Origin: Hymenobacter canadensis
GTDB lineage: Bacteria; Bacteroidota; Bacteroidia; Cytophagales; Hymenobacteraceae
Direction: 5' to 3'
DNA: 64,000 nucleotides
NCBI RefSeq assembly: GCF_027359925.1
Contig: NZ_CP114767.1
Coordinates: forward strand, 248,001 to 312,000
In this document: piece by piece, positions 1 to 8,737 of the stretch
Layout of the letters: every line of letters begins with the position of its first letter
Numbering within the stretch: the stretch's first letter is position 1
The notes under the pieces: model-generated
Databases searched by the model: none
What the model was told of the DNA's origin: nothing
The model's input: the letters and a program-made list of their open reading frames with translations, nothing else
Translations under genes and position numbers: made by a program

Positions 1-345
1 TTGGAAGTGGCAGGGTGCGGGACCGATTGATGTATATTCTTTCTCTCCCGTTTGGCTTAAGTCATTGTTCGGCTGGAATAGACCCCCGGTATTCGGTCCT
101 ATTCCAGCCGAAAATGTATCGTGGCTGCTGCAAAAGCCGGCGGAGGCTACGCCGCGCACCCGCCAGACGCTCGGCATAGGGGGCGCCAAATCGCCGCATT
201 CCCCTCCGATTACCATGTTCCGATCAGCGTTGATCGGACTGAAGCACATCCCTGCCGCCTCGCTCCCATTAACGAGCAAGGAAGCGGCGGGCTTGACTAC
301 TGCTGAAAATCAACAATAGAGTAAACCCTTTTTTCGCATAACAGA
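1..345. other. Structured non-coding leader upstream of carA
   Basis: No convincing gene lies here; the short open frames lack family resemblance. The stretch holds a 14-bp perfect inverted repeat (68-112, listed separately) and a second hairpin with a 7-bp perfect stem (220-226 pairing with 231-237, loop GCGT). carA starts with GTG at 346. The structures may be an untranslated leader controlling the carbamoyl phosphate genes, or the end of an upstream unit outside the window; neither can be decided from sequence. Confidence 0.4.
68..112. repeat. 14-bp perfect inverted repeat
   Basis: TTCGGCTGGAATAG at 68-81 is matched exactly by its reverse complement at 99-112, with a 17-nt loop. No T-run follows on either strand, so it is not a typical intrinsic terminator. 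A regulator binding site, an mRNA leader hairpin or a remnant of a dispersed repeat are all possible. Confidence 0.6.
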
Positions 346-1431
346 GTGGAAAACGCTAAATCGGTAAAACTCGTCCTGGAAGACGGCACTGAAATCGAGG
401 GTACTTCTTTCGGCGCATTTACTTCGGCCGCGGGCGAAGTGGTGTTCAGCACGGCCATGACCGGCTACCCCGAAAACCTCACCGACCCATCCTTCGCCGG
501 CCAGATTCTGGTGCTCACCTACCCCATGGTGGGCAACTACGGCGTGCCCGGCGAGGACCTGTACGAGTCGATTTCAAAGATTTTCGAGTCGGATAAGATT
601 CATATTGCCGGGCTGGTGGTGAATTACTACTCCGAGGAGCACAGCCACTGGAACGCCGCCAAAAGCCTCGGCGACTGGCTCAAGGAGTACAACATCCCCG
701 GCATTTTCGGCGTCGATACCCGCATGCTCACCAAAAAGCTGCGCGAGAAAGGTGCCATGCTGGGCAAAATCGTGGCCGAAACCGACGTGCCCCTGCACGA
801 CCCCAACCTCGAAAACCTGGTGGCCCAGGTGAGCCCCGCCGGCGTGCAGCACTACGGCCATGGCCAGCACAAAATCGTGCTCGTGGACTGCGGCACCAAA
901 ACCAACATCATCCGCTGCTTCCTAGAGCGCGACGTGGAGCTGATTCGGGTGCCCTGGGACTACGATTTCACAACCCTCGATTACGACGGCCTGTTCCTGA
1001 GCAACGGCCCCGGCGACCCCAAAATGTGCGAGGCCACCATCGGCCACCTGCAAACGGCGCTGGGTCAGGACAAGCCCATCTTCGGCATCTGCCTGGGCAG
1101 CCAGCTCATGGGCCTGGCCGCGGGCGGTGATACCTTCAAGCTGAAATACGGCCACCGCAGCCACAACCAGCCCGTGAAGCTCACCGGCACCCAGCGCTGC
1201 TACATCACCAGCCAGAACCACGGCTTCGCGGTGGACACCGAAACGCTGCCCGCCGAGTGGGACATGCTGTTCGAGAACCTTAACGACGGCACCTGCGAAG
1301 GCATCAAGCACAAAACCAAGCCCTTCTTCTCCACCCAATTTCACCCGGAAGCCGCCGGCGGCCCCCAAGACACGGAGTTTCTCTTCGACCAGTTCCTGGA
1401 CGAGGTCGAGAAGTACAAGGCTGGTAAGTAG
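346..1431 (+). CDS. carA: Carbamoyl-phosphate synthase, small (glutaminase) subunit
   Basis: It hydrolyses glutamine and passes ammonia to CarB, for arginine and pyrimidine synthesis in the cytoplasm. The 361-residue length is normal for CarA. The N-terminal CPSase small-chain domain opens with LVLEDGT and the TGYPENLTDPSF block. The class-I amidotransferase domain carries the nucleophile Cys249 in GICLGSQ and the His333/Glu335 pair in FHPEA. The start is GTG at 346; there is no in-frame ATG before the conserved N-terminus. carB follows on the same strand only 0.73 kb later, because a minus-strand gene and a repeat element lie between them. The assignment is secure. Confidence 0.97.
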   Translation: MENAKSVKLVLEDGTEIEGTSFGAFTSAAGEVVFSTAMTGYPENLTDPSFAGQILVLTYPMVGNYGVPGEDLYESISKIFESDKIHIAGLVVNYYSEEHSHWNAAKSLGDWLKEYNIPGIFGVDTRMLTKKLREKGAMLGKIVAETDVPLHDPNLENLVAQVSPAGVQHYGHGQHKIVLVDCGTKTNIIRCFLERDVELIRVPWDYDFTTLDYDGLFLSNGPGDPKMCEATIGHLQTALGQDKPIFGICLGSQLMGLAAGGDTFKLKYGHRSHNQPVKLTGTQRCYITSQNHGFAVDTETLPAEWDMLFENLNDGTCEGIKHKTKPFFSTQFHPEAAGGPQDTEFLFDQFLDEVEKYKAGK

Positions 1432-1440
1432 CCGAACGAC

Positions 1441-1494
1441 CAAGCTCAGCACGACGAAAAAGAACGTCATGCTGAGCTTGCCGAAGCATCTCTA
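1441..1494. repeat. Dispersed palindromic repeat (family A), partial copy
   Basis: The arm at 1463-1494 carries GTCATGCTGAGCTTGCCGA followed by AGCATCTC, as in the other family A copies. Upstream at 1441-1456 lies an inverted copy of its first half (16 bp, one mismatch to 1465-1480), so the halves face outward around a short A-rich loop. It sits directly after carA and supplies the stop codon of the next minus-strand gene. Confidence 0.8.
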
Positions 1495-2004
1495 CCAGGA
1501 ATCAGCTACCGATGCTCGGGATAAAGAACCTGCCGCGTTGAAGTACATGAAGGATTTAAGTTTATGGCCCTTCTCGTTGATAAACCATTCAAGCATGTAC
1601 TCAACCTCGTTGCGTCTTCGCTTACCAATTAGCTTGAACGCCTTTCCTATGCTATCGGCTTGGAAGGATTTTTTGGCTATTGTTTGCTGCAATGACAGAG
1701 GCAGTTCTTCAATCGAAACTTCGGTTTCCGATTCAGCAAACTGGCAGTTCTTATCGAAGGCTACGTTGAGCACTCGGTTCTGCTGCTTGGAATAAAACAT
1801 GTACTCCTCTTCCCCCTTCTCCAAGTCGCCGTAAACGCGGCAAGAGTCAATCCGAGCATCAGGGTAGGTACGCTTAAACTTCTTAACCACTTTGGCCGGC
1901 ACTGGTACTTCGCGAGTACGCATAGCATTCTTGGCCCGATAAGACTGTGCTGACACTTGATTCATCAGCGCGCAGCAGAATAAAAGGAAGAAGGCTCTTT
2001 TCAT
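1492..2004 (-). CDS. Secreted PepSY-like (beta-lactamase-inhibitor-like) protein
   Basis: The product has 170 residues. The start at 2004 is chosen because it gives a clean signal peptide (MKRAFFLLFCCALMNQVSAQ). The mature part has two similar halves of about 60 residues: 'VPAKVVKKFKRTYPDA' and 'LPLSLQQTIAKKSFQADSI', each followed by a beta-rich stretch ending in a Phe/Tyr-rich strand. This pattern is seen in the putative PepSY-like secreted proteins of Bacteroidota. Function is unknown. It lies opposite to carA and carB and splits them, and its 3' end lies in a dispersed repeat, which suggests later insertion. Confidence 0.65.
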   Translation of the reverse strand: MKRAFFLLFCCALMNQVSAQSYRAKNAMRTREVPVPAKVVKKFKRTYPDARIDSCRVYGDLEKGEEEYMFYSKQQNRVLNVAFDKNCQFAESETEVSIEELPLSLQQTIAKKSFQADSIGKAFKLIGKRRRNEVEYMLEWFINEKGHKLKSFMYFNAAGSLSRASVADSW

Positions 2005-2162
2005 AAGGAATAACCACTTAGCTAAATCTGCTGAAGGTTGTTCAAACATACTGAACTGCTGGCAACGACTGTCCCGCCCAACGTTCTAACAAACATAAAC
2101 CTTCACGCCGGCATCCGCCGGGCTAGCCGGGAGCTAAGCTCCCACCACACCGCACACGATAG

Positions 2163-5100
2163 ATGGAAAAACCGCAGAAAGTGCTCATCCTCGGTTCCGG
2201 CGCCCTCAAGATTGGCGAGGCCGGGGAGTTCGATTATTCCGGCTCGCAGGCTCTCAAGGCGCTGAAGGAGGAAGGCATCCGTACCATCCTCATCAACCCC
2301 AACATTGCCACCGTGCAGACGTCGGACAACATTGCCGATGACGTGTACTTCCTGCCCGTGACGCCCTACTTCGTGGAGGAAGTCATCAAAAAGGAGCAAC
2401 CCGATGGCATTCTGGTGGCCTTTGGCGGCCAAACGGCGCTGAACTGCGCCGTGGCTCTATACCGCGCCGGCGTGTTCGAGAAGTATAACGTGAAGGTGCT
2501 GGGCACGCCCGTGCAGAGCATCATCGACACCGAGGACCGGGATATTTTCAAGGAGAAGCTGGAGCAGATTGGCGTGCTCTCGGCCCGCAGCGTGGCCGTG
2601 ACGACGATGGACGACGCGCTGGCGGCGGCCGAGAAAATCGGCTTCCCCATCATCGTGCGGGCGGCGTTTGCGCTGGGCGGCCTGGGCAGCGGCTTCGCCA
2701 ACAACATGGACGAACTGCGGACGCTGGCCCAAAAATCCTTCACCACTTCCGACCAGATTCTGGTGGAAGAGTCGCTGAAGGGCTGGAAGGAAGTGGAGTA
2801 CGAAGTGGTTCGTGATGCGTATGATAACTGCATCACGGTCTGCAACATGGAGAACTTCGACCCCATCGGCATTCACACCGGCGAGAGCATCGTGGTGGCC
2901 CCGTCGCAGACGCTGAGCAACCGCGAGTACCACAAGCTGCGCACCATCGGCATCAAAACCATCCGCCACCTGGGCATCGTGGGCGAGTGCAACATTCAGT
3001 ACGCCCTCGACCCCGTTTCGGAGGATTACCGCGTGATTGAGGTGAATGCGCGCCTGTCGCGCTCCTCGGCGCTGGCTTCCAAGGCTACGGGCTACCCGCT
3101 GGCCTTTGTGGCCGCCAAGCTGAGCCTGGGTTACTCGCTGGCCGAGCTGAAAAACAGCGTGACGCAGACAACGTCGGCCTTTTTCGAGCCGGCGCTCGAC
3201 TACGTGGTGGTGAAGCTGCCGCGTTGGGATTTGGGCAAGTTCGCGGGCGTTAACCGCCAGATTGGCAGCGCCATGAAGAGCGTGGGCGAGGTGATGGCCA
3301 TCGGTAAATCCTTCGAGGAAGCCATCCAGAAAGGCCTGCGGATGCTGGACACCGGCAAGCGCGGCTTCGTGGCCAACCGCCCCGAGGACGACCTCGACCA
3401 CGCCGAAATCGACCAGCTCCTGAGCGAGCCCAACGAGGAGCGCATCTTCGCCATCAACAGCGCCTTCGAGGCCGGCTACACGCTGGAGCAGGTGCACCAG
3501 CTGACCAAGATTGACCACTGGTTTTTGCAGCGTTTGCACACCATTTTCGAGCTGGGCAAGCAGCTGGCCGCCGGTCGCGCAACCGGCATTGATGGCCTGG
3601 AAACCAAGCTGCTGCGCGACGTGAAGAAGGCCGGTTTCTCCGACCAGCAGATTGCCGTGCAGCTGCTGGGCGAAGGCGACGTGAAGTCCGACGAGCTGCT
3701 GGTGCGCGCCCGCCGCAAGGCCCTGGGCGTGCTGCCCGTGGTGAAGCAGATTGACACGCTGGCGGCCGAATTCCCGGCCAAAACCAACTACCTCTACACC
3801 ACCTACCACGGCGCCGAAAACGACCTGACGCGCGAAACCGCGCAGTCGGTGGTGGTGCTGGGTTCGGGCGTGTACCGCATCGGCTCGTCGGTGGAGTTTG
3901 ACTGGTGCGGCGTACAGGCCGTGCAAACGGCAGCGGCCGAGGGCTACAAAACCATCATCATCAACTACAACCCCGAAACCGTGTCGACCGACTACGACGT
4001 GTCGGACCGGCTGTATTTCGAGGAGCTGAGCTTCGAGCGGGTGATGGATATCCTGGATTTCGAGCAGCCCGGCGGCGTGATTCTGAGCACCGGCGGCCAG
4101 ATTCCCAACAACCTCGCCACCCGCTTGGCCGACGCCCACGCGCCCATTCTGGGCACCGCGCCGGCCCGCATCGACGAAGCCGAAAACCGCCACAAGTTCT
4201 CCAGCATCATGGACGAGCTGGGCATCGCGCAGCCGCGCTGGAAGGAGTTGACTTCGCTGGAAGCCATGAACGCCTTCGTGCGCGAAGTTGGTTTCCCGGT
4301 GCTCATCCGGCCGAGCTACGTGCTGTCGGGCGCCGCCATGAACGTGGTTTCCAACACCTTCGAGCTGGAAGCCTTCCTGCAAACCGCCGTGGAGGTGAGC
4401 GACGAATACCCGGTGGTGGTGTCAGAATTCATCCAGGAAGCCAAGGAAATTGAGCTGGACGCGGTGGCCGACCACGGCGACATCGTGAGCTATGCCATTT
4501 CCGAGCACGTGGAGTTTGCCGGCGTGCACTCCGGCGACGCCACCATGTACTACCCGCCCCAACGGGTGTACGTGGGCACCATCCGCAAGCTGAAAATCAT
4601 CGCCGAAAAGATTGCCAAGCGCTACGAAATCAGCGGCCCATTCAACATTCAGTTCCTGGAAAAAAACGGGGAAATCCGGGTGATTGAGTGCAACATCCGC
4701 GCCTCGCGCAGCTACCCGTTCGTATCGAAAATATCGGGCAACAACCTCATCAAAAAAGCCACGCAAATCCTGCTGGGCAAGCCCGTAGAGCGCGACGAAA
4801 GCGAGCGGATTTACGACCTGCCCTTCGTGGGCGTGAAGGCCCCGCAGTTCTCCTTCACCCGCCTGCCCGGCGCCGACCCGGTGCTGCGTGTGGATATGGT
4901 GAGCACCGGCGAAGTCGGCTGCCTGGGCGATACCGCCGAGGAAGCCCTGCTGAAATCGATGCTGAGCGTAGGCTACAAAATCCCGCAGAAAACGGTGCTC
5001 ATTTCCGGAGGCCCCATTATCTCCAAAGTGGCCCTGCTCGCGCCCGCCGCGCTGCTCGTCAAAAAGGGCTACACCGTGTACGCCACGCAAGGCACGCACC

Positions 5101-5396
5101 GCTTCTTCGCCGAAAACGGCATCCCAAGCAGCCTCCTCTTCTGGCCCGATGAGCTGCAGGAGCCTAACGTGCTGACCTATCTGAAGGAAAAGAAAATCGA
5201 CCTGGTCATTAACATCCCCAAAAACCTGTCGAAAGGCGAGCTGGATAACGACTACAAAATCCGCCGCACGTCTGTGGATTTCGGCGTCGGTTTGCTGACG
5301 AATGCGCGGCTGGCGAAGGCGTTTATCCAAGCCTTCTGCTCGCTGGAAATGAAGGACTTGAAGATTAAGAGCTGGAACGAGTATAAGGCGATGTAG
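2163..5396 (+). CDS. carB: Carbamoyl-phosphate synthase, large subunit
   Basis: It makes carbamoyl phosphate from bicarbonate, ammonia (channelled from CarA) and two ATP. The 1077-residue length fits the family. Two homologous ATP-grasp halves are visible: the first begins VLILGSGALKIGEAGEFDYS and the second repeats this as VVVLGSGVYRIGSSVEFDW about 560 residues later. A C-terminal MGS-like allosteric domain begins near TVLISGGPI. The start is ATG at 2163. A short hairpin (2129-2143, GGGAGCT/AGCTCCC) lies just upstream. A hypothetical gene and the acyl-ornithine carbamoyltransferase follow on the same strand. Confidence 0.97.
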   Translation: MEKPQKVLILGSGALKIGEAGEFDYSGSQALKALKEEGIRTILINPNIATVQTSDNIADDVYFLPVTPYFVEEVIKKEQPDGILVAFGGQTALNCAVALYRAGVFEKYNVKVLGTPVQSIIDTEDRDIFKEKLEQIGVLSARSVAVTTMDDALAAAEKIGFPIIVRAAFALGGLGSGFANNMDELRTLAQKSFTTSDQILVEESLKGWKEVEYEVVRDAYDNCITVCNMENFDPIGIHTGESIVVAPSQTLSNREYHKLRTIGIKTIRHLGIVGECNIQYALDPVSEDYRVIEVNARLSRSSALASKATGYPLAFVAAKLSLGYSLAELKNSVTQTTSAFFEPALDYVVVKLPRWDLGKFAGVNRQIGSAMKSVGEVMAIGKSFEEAIQKGLRMLDTGKRGFVANRPEDDLDHAEIDQLLSEPNEERIFAINSAFEAGYTLEQVHQLTKIDHWFLQRLHTIFELGKQLAAGRATGIDGLETKLLRDVKKAGFSDQQIAVQLLGEGDVKSDELLVRARRKALGVLPVVKQIDTLAAEFPAKTNYLYTTYHGAENDLTRETAQSVVVLGSGVYRIGSSVEFDWCGVQAVQTAAAEGYKTIIINYNPETVSTDYDVSDRLYFEELSFERVMDILDFEQPGGVILSTGGQIPNNLATRLADAHAPILGTAPARIDEAENRHKFSSIMDELGIAQPRWKELTSLEAMNAFVREVGFPVLIRPSYVLSGAAMNVVSNTFELEAFLQTAVEVSDEYPVVVSEFIQEAKEIELDAVADHGDIVSYAISEHVEFAGVHSGDATMYYPPQRVYVGTIRKLKIIAEKIAKRYEISGPFNIQFLEKNGEIRVIECNIRASRSYPFVSKISGNNLIKKATQILLGKPVERDESERIYDLPFVGVKAPQFSFTRLPGADPVLRVDMVSTGEVGCLGDTAEEALLKSMLSVGYKIPQKTVLISGGPIISKVALLAPAALLVKKGYTVYATQGTHRFFAENGIPSSLLFWPDELQEPNVLTYLKEKKIDLVINIPKNLSKGELDNDYKIRRTSVDFGVGLLTNARLAKAFIQAFCSLEMKDLKIKSWNEYKAM

Positions 5397-5441
5397 TTTT
5401 TGAATGGCAAGCAGAATGGCCAATTAATCAGCAGCAAAACA

Positions 5442-6005
5442 ATGACGAGTAGAGGCTACCTCAAAACAGGTTTAGGTATTGTACTTGGCCTGTTCATTTC
5501 TCTTATCTGCGTCGTTTTGTTCTTTGATAGCGCTTGGTTTCGGCAGCCGCCTAAAGAAACTGCTGGAAACGACTTATTCGGCCAGCCAGATGTGCTTTTG
5601 AACTTGGAATGTAGCCATGACTTTATTGGACTGACGAATCATGGTGAAGCTTTTGATTTCTACGAATACACTGTTTCCTCTTCGAAGAAACTAATCACTA
5701 TTCCGACTGAAAATCTACCCAACTTCACGGAAGCGCAGTATGGTCAATCCACACGTCCGTTGCAGTCAATCGAACGTTCAAAATGGCTACCCACACCTGC
5801 CCATACTGAAGATAAGCTTCACATAAATTCAACTGGATTTGGCAATCTGCAAGACTTTCGGTGCAGCAGACAATTCGTAGAAAATCAGTACCTCCACAAA
5901 CCCGGCAACTACTACGCATACTTTTCAGCTTATCCAGTTGGCAGCTTTGTATATGTATGGGTTCCTACTGAGCAAAAGCTCTTTTTGATAAGGAAAAGAG
6001 GTTAA
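5442..6005 (+). CDS. Membrane-anchored hypothetical protein
   Basis: The product has 187 residues from the ATG at 5442, which places one hydrophobic segment (about residues 9-28, LGIVLGLFISLICVVLFF) right at the N-terminus as an uncleaved anchor or signal; an upstream TTG would only add polar residues. The rest is a soluble domain with no motif I recognise. Composition is noticeably AT-richer than the flanking carB and carbamoyltransferase genes, which suggests separate ancestry. It lies 45 nt after carB and 10 nt before the next gene, so it is probably co-transcribed with them. Confidence 0.65.
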   Translation: MTSRGYLKTGLGIVLGLFISLICVVLFFDSAWFRQPPKETAGNDLFGQPDVLLNLECSHDFIGLTNHGEAFDFYEYTVSSSKKLITIPTENLPNFTEAQYGQSTRPLQSIERSKWLPTPAHTEDKLHINSTGFGNLQDFRCSRQFVENQYLHKPGNYYAYFSAYPVGSFVYVWVPTEQKLFLIRKRG

Positions 6006-6015
6006 CAATTACACA

Positions 6016-6960
6016 ATGAAAAACTTCACCTCTTTCGCCGATGCGGGCGACTATAAGGCCCTGTTGCAGCAAGCCCTCGAAATCAAGGCTAATCCCTACG
6101 GCTACCAGCACATCGGGCGCAACAAAACTGTTGGGCTCATCTTCTTCAACCCCAGCCTGCGCACCCGCCTCAGCTCGGTGAAGGCGGCCTACAACCTGGG
6201 CGCGCAGGCCTGGGTGCTCAACGCCGGCGCCGACTCCTGGACCCTGGAAATGGCCGACGGCGCGGTGATGAACGGTGGCACCCAGGAGCACATCAAGGAC
6301 GCCATTGCGGTGATGAGCCAGTACTGCGACGTGCTGGGTGTACGCACCTTCCCCACCCTCAAGGACAAGGCGGAGGACTATGGCGAAGTCGTATTCAACA
6401 AGATTCTGCAGTACGCCACCGTCCCCGTTATCAGCCTGGAAAGCGCCACGCTGCACCCGTTGCAGAGCTTCGCCGACCTGATTACGGTGGCCGAAACCAA
6501 GCAGAAGGAGCGCGTGAAAGTGGTGCTCACCTGGGCCCCGCACGTGCGCGCCCTGCCTCAGTGCGTGCCCAACTCGTTCTGCGACTGGTTCGCGGAAATC
6601 GACTGGGTGGATTTCGTCATCACCCACCCCGAGGGCTACGAGCTGGACCCCAGATTCACCAAAGGCGCCCGCATCGAGTACGACCAGAAGAAAGCCCTGG
6701 AAGGAGCCGACTACGTGCAGGCCAAAAACTGGAGCAGCTACCAGGATTACGGACAGGTGCTGGGCAACGACCCCGCCTGGATGCTCACCCCCGAGCACAT
6801 GGCCCTGACCAAAGACGCCAAGTTCCTGCACTGCCTGCCCGTGCGCCGCAACGTGGAAGTGTCCGATGCCGTGCTCGACGCGCCCGGCTCGCTCATCATC
6901 CAAGAAGCCGGCAATCGGACCATTTCTATGCAGACGGTGCTGCACGAACTGCTGAAGTAG
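6016..6960 (+). CDS. argF': N-acyl-L-ornithine carbamoyltransferase
   Basis: It transfers the carbamoyl group of carbamoyl phosphate to N-acetyl- or N-succinyl-ornithine in the acylated arginine pathway of Bacteroidota and Xanthomonadales. The 314-residue product carries the phosphate-binding loop FFNPSLRTR (residues 43-51), the HPLQSFAD segment, and HCLPVRRN near the C-terminus. These match the acetyl/succinylornithine class rather than ordinary ornithine carbamoyltransferase. The residue that sets acyl choice in characterised enzymes (Pro90 in the Bacteroides succinyl enzyme, Glu92 in the Xanthomonas acetyl enzyme) aligns with Gln90 here, so the substrate is open. It sits beside carA and carB, which make its co-substrate. 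Confidence 0.92.
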   Translation: MKNFTSFADAGDYKALLQQALEIKANPYGYQHIGRNKTVGLIFFNPSLRTRLSSVKAAYNLGAQAWVLNAGADSWTLEMADGAVMNGGTQEHIKDAIAVMSQYCDVLGVRTFPTLKDKAEDYGEVVFNKILQYATVPVISLESATLHPLQSFADLITVAETKQKERVKVVLTWAPHVRALPQCVPNSFCDWFAEIDWVDFVITHPEGYELDPRFTKGARIEYDQKKALEGADYVQAKNWSSYQDYGQVLGNDPAWMLTPEHMALTKDAKFLHCLPVRRNVEVSDAVLDAPGSLIIQEAGNRTISMQTVLHELLK

Positions 6961-7055
6961 CGGCGGGTAGGAGAAGTGAATTTTACATAGATTTTTATGT
7001 ATATTAACGGGCTGTCTGGTTGTCGCCCGCCTGCGCTTCATTTAACTGCCTAGCC

Positions 7056-7307
7056 ATGAAAATGCCAGCTGTCTGCGTCCTGTTGCTACTGTTGGCCGGG
7101 GCTGCTTCCGCGCAAACGGTTTCTCCTCCTCCGAGCACACCCGCCACGCCGGTTCTCCCAGACTCAGTGCGCAAGCCAACACCTCCCGCTGCTGACCTGC
7201 AGCAGGGAACCATGGCTTCGCCGGCCCCGGTTGAGCCGCAACCGACTAAAGTGAAGGAGAAGCGCAAGCGCACCCGTATGCGCACTAACCCCAACTTTCC
7301 GGAATAG
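7056..7307 (+). CDS. Small secreted Pro-rich protein with basic tail
   Basis: The product has 83 residues. The ATG at 7056 gives a clear signal peptide (MKMPAVCVLLLLLAGAASAQ). The mature part is a Pro/Thr/Ser-rich linker followed by a strongly basic tail (KVKEKRKRTRMR). It resembles the next gene (7647-7943) in plan: signal, low-complexity linker, KVK-type basic tail. A strong terminator follows 17 nt after its stop. No known family is recognised; the tail might bind an acidic surface or nucleic acid. Confidence 0.6.
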   Translation: MKMPAVCVLLLLLAGAASAQTVSPPPSTPATPVLPDSVRKPTPPAADLQQGTMASPAPVEPQPTKVKEKRKRTRMRTNPNFPE

Positions 7308-7324
7308 CCAAACTTGATGTCCAG

Positions 7325-7378
7325 CCACCAGAAAGGCCGGGCTGCCCCGCAGAGCAGCCCGGCCTTTCTGGTGGTTTT
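7325..7378 (+). terminator. Strong intrinsic terminator
   Basis: A 21-bp perfect stem (7325-7345 with 7354-7374), 8-nt loop, then TTTT. It ends the transcript of the small secreted gene. The remaining stretch to the next start at 7647 shows no gene and no promoter I can name with confidence. Confidence 0.85.
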
Positions 7379-7646
7379 ACCGGCTAAATACGGCTGCCTG
7401 AACCGGCACCAAACGCGTGTGGCTGGGCTTTTGTGGACTGAATCGGACAGTTTTTTTCACTGACCGGATTTGGCGCAAGATGCTGGCTGCATGGCTTTAC
7501 TGCGGCATTTGGGGTGGAGGTGAGCTGGCAGCCCTGGTGGCAATATGAAGCCCAGTCTGAACCATGAGGGGCAATGTTGCGTTAGAGGCTATTCAAAAGA
7601 CAGCCAAGCGGCTGACTTGAGTAGTTCACCTTCAATTTTGACTTAC

Positions 7647-7943
7647 ATGAAAAAGCTACTTGCTATTGCCGCCGTGCTCGTAACCGGTATGTCTGCTGCC
7701 AACGCCCAGACCACCAACACCACCACCACGACTACGGTGCCGACCCAACAAAGCACCACCACGACGATGCCGGATCCGGCGACTGGAACCATCAATTCCA
7801 CGACCACCACGATGCCAGCTTCTACGACGACCACCGTTGAAACGCAGTCTGCTACCAGCGTAGCGCCCGCCACCACGCTGCCCGCCGATGCTAAAGTGAA
7901 AGACAAGAAGAAGAAGCGGAAAGTGAAAACCGATTCTAACTAA
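7647..7943 (+). CDS. Small secreted Thr-rich protein with Lys-rich tail
   Basis: The product has 98 residues from the ATG at 7647, which begins a signal peptide (MKKLLAIAAVLVTGMSAANA). The mature part is almost only Thr, with Ser, Pro, Ala and Val (TTTTTT-VP, STTTTMP repeats), a typical flexible and possibly O-glycosylated stalk, and ends in KVKDKKKKRKVK. It is organised like its upstream neighbour. It has its own terminator at 7974-8009. Function is unknown. Confidence 0.65.
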   Translation: MKKLLAIAAVLVTGMSAANAQTTNTTTTTTVPTQQSTTTTMPDPATGTINSTTTTMPASTTTTVETQSATSVAPATTLPADAKVKDKKKKRKVKTDSN

Positions 7944-7973
7944 GCAGTACGGCTTCGGCCGATTCTGTTCTGA

Positions 7974-8009
7974 GCCCGGCCGCACCAGTTGCGGTCGGGC
8001 TTTCTTTTT
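7974..8009 (+). terminator. Intrinsic terminator
   Basis: An 11-nt GC-rich stem (7974-7984 with 7990-8000, one G-T pair) is followed by TTTCTTTTT. It ends the Thr-rich secreted gene. Because it overlaps the in-frame TTG at 8012 and nearly touches the ATG at 8018, the next gene more likely starts at 8063. Confidence 0.85.
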
Positions 8010-8062
8010 GCTTGTCGATGCCCGCTGCCGTTCGCACCTTTAGCCAGCCCAAACCGGCCCCT

Positions 8063-8737
8063 ATGAATGACCCGGAAATCCGAGCCCTACTTTACCCGTT
8101 ACTGTTGGGTGGCGTGTACATTGATGAGCTACCCACCGGCACCACCCGCGCCGACGTAGTGCACATCACGCCGGACTTTCTGCACGGCTACGAGGTGAAA
8201 GGCGATGCCGACACGCTGCAGCGCGTGCCCAACCAGCTGCGCTGCTACAGTGAAGTCTATGATTTCGTGACGTTTGTGGTGACGGAAAAGCACCTGCCCA
8301 AACTGCTGCCGCTGCTGCCCGACTGGGTGGGCGTGCTGGTGGCAGCAGAGGAGGAGCTGCGCCCGCACCGCGCCGCCCGCTACAATGCCACCGTGGAGCC
8401 CGCGCCGCTGGCCAGCCTGCTGCTGCTGGAAGAGGTGAAGCAGTTTCTGCTGGCCCGCGGCCTGTACGGCGTAAGCAGCCTGCGCCGGGCGGAGGTGCTG
8501 CATTTTCTGCGCACCACGCAGCTGGTGCCTCTTTCCAGCCTCGCCCAATATGTGCGCGAGCGGCTGATGGCGCGCTTGCCCGAGCGTATGGCTGCCCGCG
8601 CCGAACGCAAAGAGGAACGGCAGCGGCTGGCCGGCTTACGTAAACGGCGCCAGGCCCGCAAAGCCGCCCGCAAGAAAGCCCGGCCCGCGCCGGCAGCCAC
8701 CAAACCTACCAAAAAGACGCCCAAGTCTAAAGGCTGA
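8063..8737 (+). CDS. sce7726-family protein, predicted PD-(D/E)XK-type nuclease
   Basis: The product has 224 residues from the ATG at 8063. The N-terminal region matches the sce7726 family: NDPEIRALL, then Arg-Ala-Asp-Val-Val about 25 residues later and GYEVKGDADTL. The spaced Asp and Glu-x-Lys are the pattern of PD-(D/E)XK nucleases, so DNA cleavage is plausible but unproven. The last 45 residues are a Lys/Arg/Ala-rich tail probably able to bind DNA. Its 3' end overlaps the convergent dinB by 11 bp. Confidence 0.75.
   Translation: MNDPEIRALLYPLLLGGVYIDELPTGTTRADVVHITPDFLHGYEVKGDADTLQRVPNQLRCYSEVYDFVTFVVTEKHLPKLLPLLPDWVGVLVAAEEELRPHRAARYNATVEPAPLASLLLLEEVKQFLLARGLYGVSSLRRAEVLHFLRTTQLVPLSSLAQYVRERLMARLPERMAARAERKEERQRLAGLRKRRQARKAARKKARPAPAATKPTKKTPKSKG

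Noticed and set aside
65..319. A small gene upstream of carA
   Set aside because: Overlapping frames give no signal peptide or family, and the region is full of stem-loops; more likely non-coding.
2457..4382. A 641-codon open frame antisense to carB
   Set aside because: It lies fully within carB, which is unmistakable; the antisense translation has no recognisable domain.
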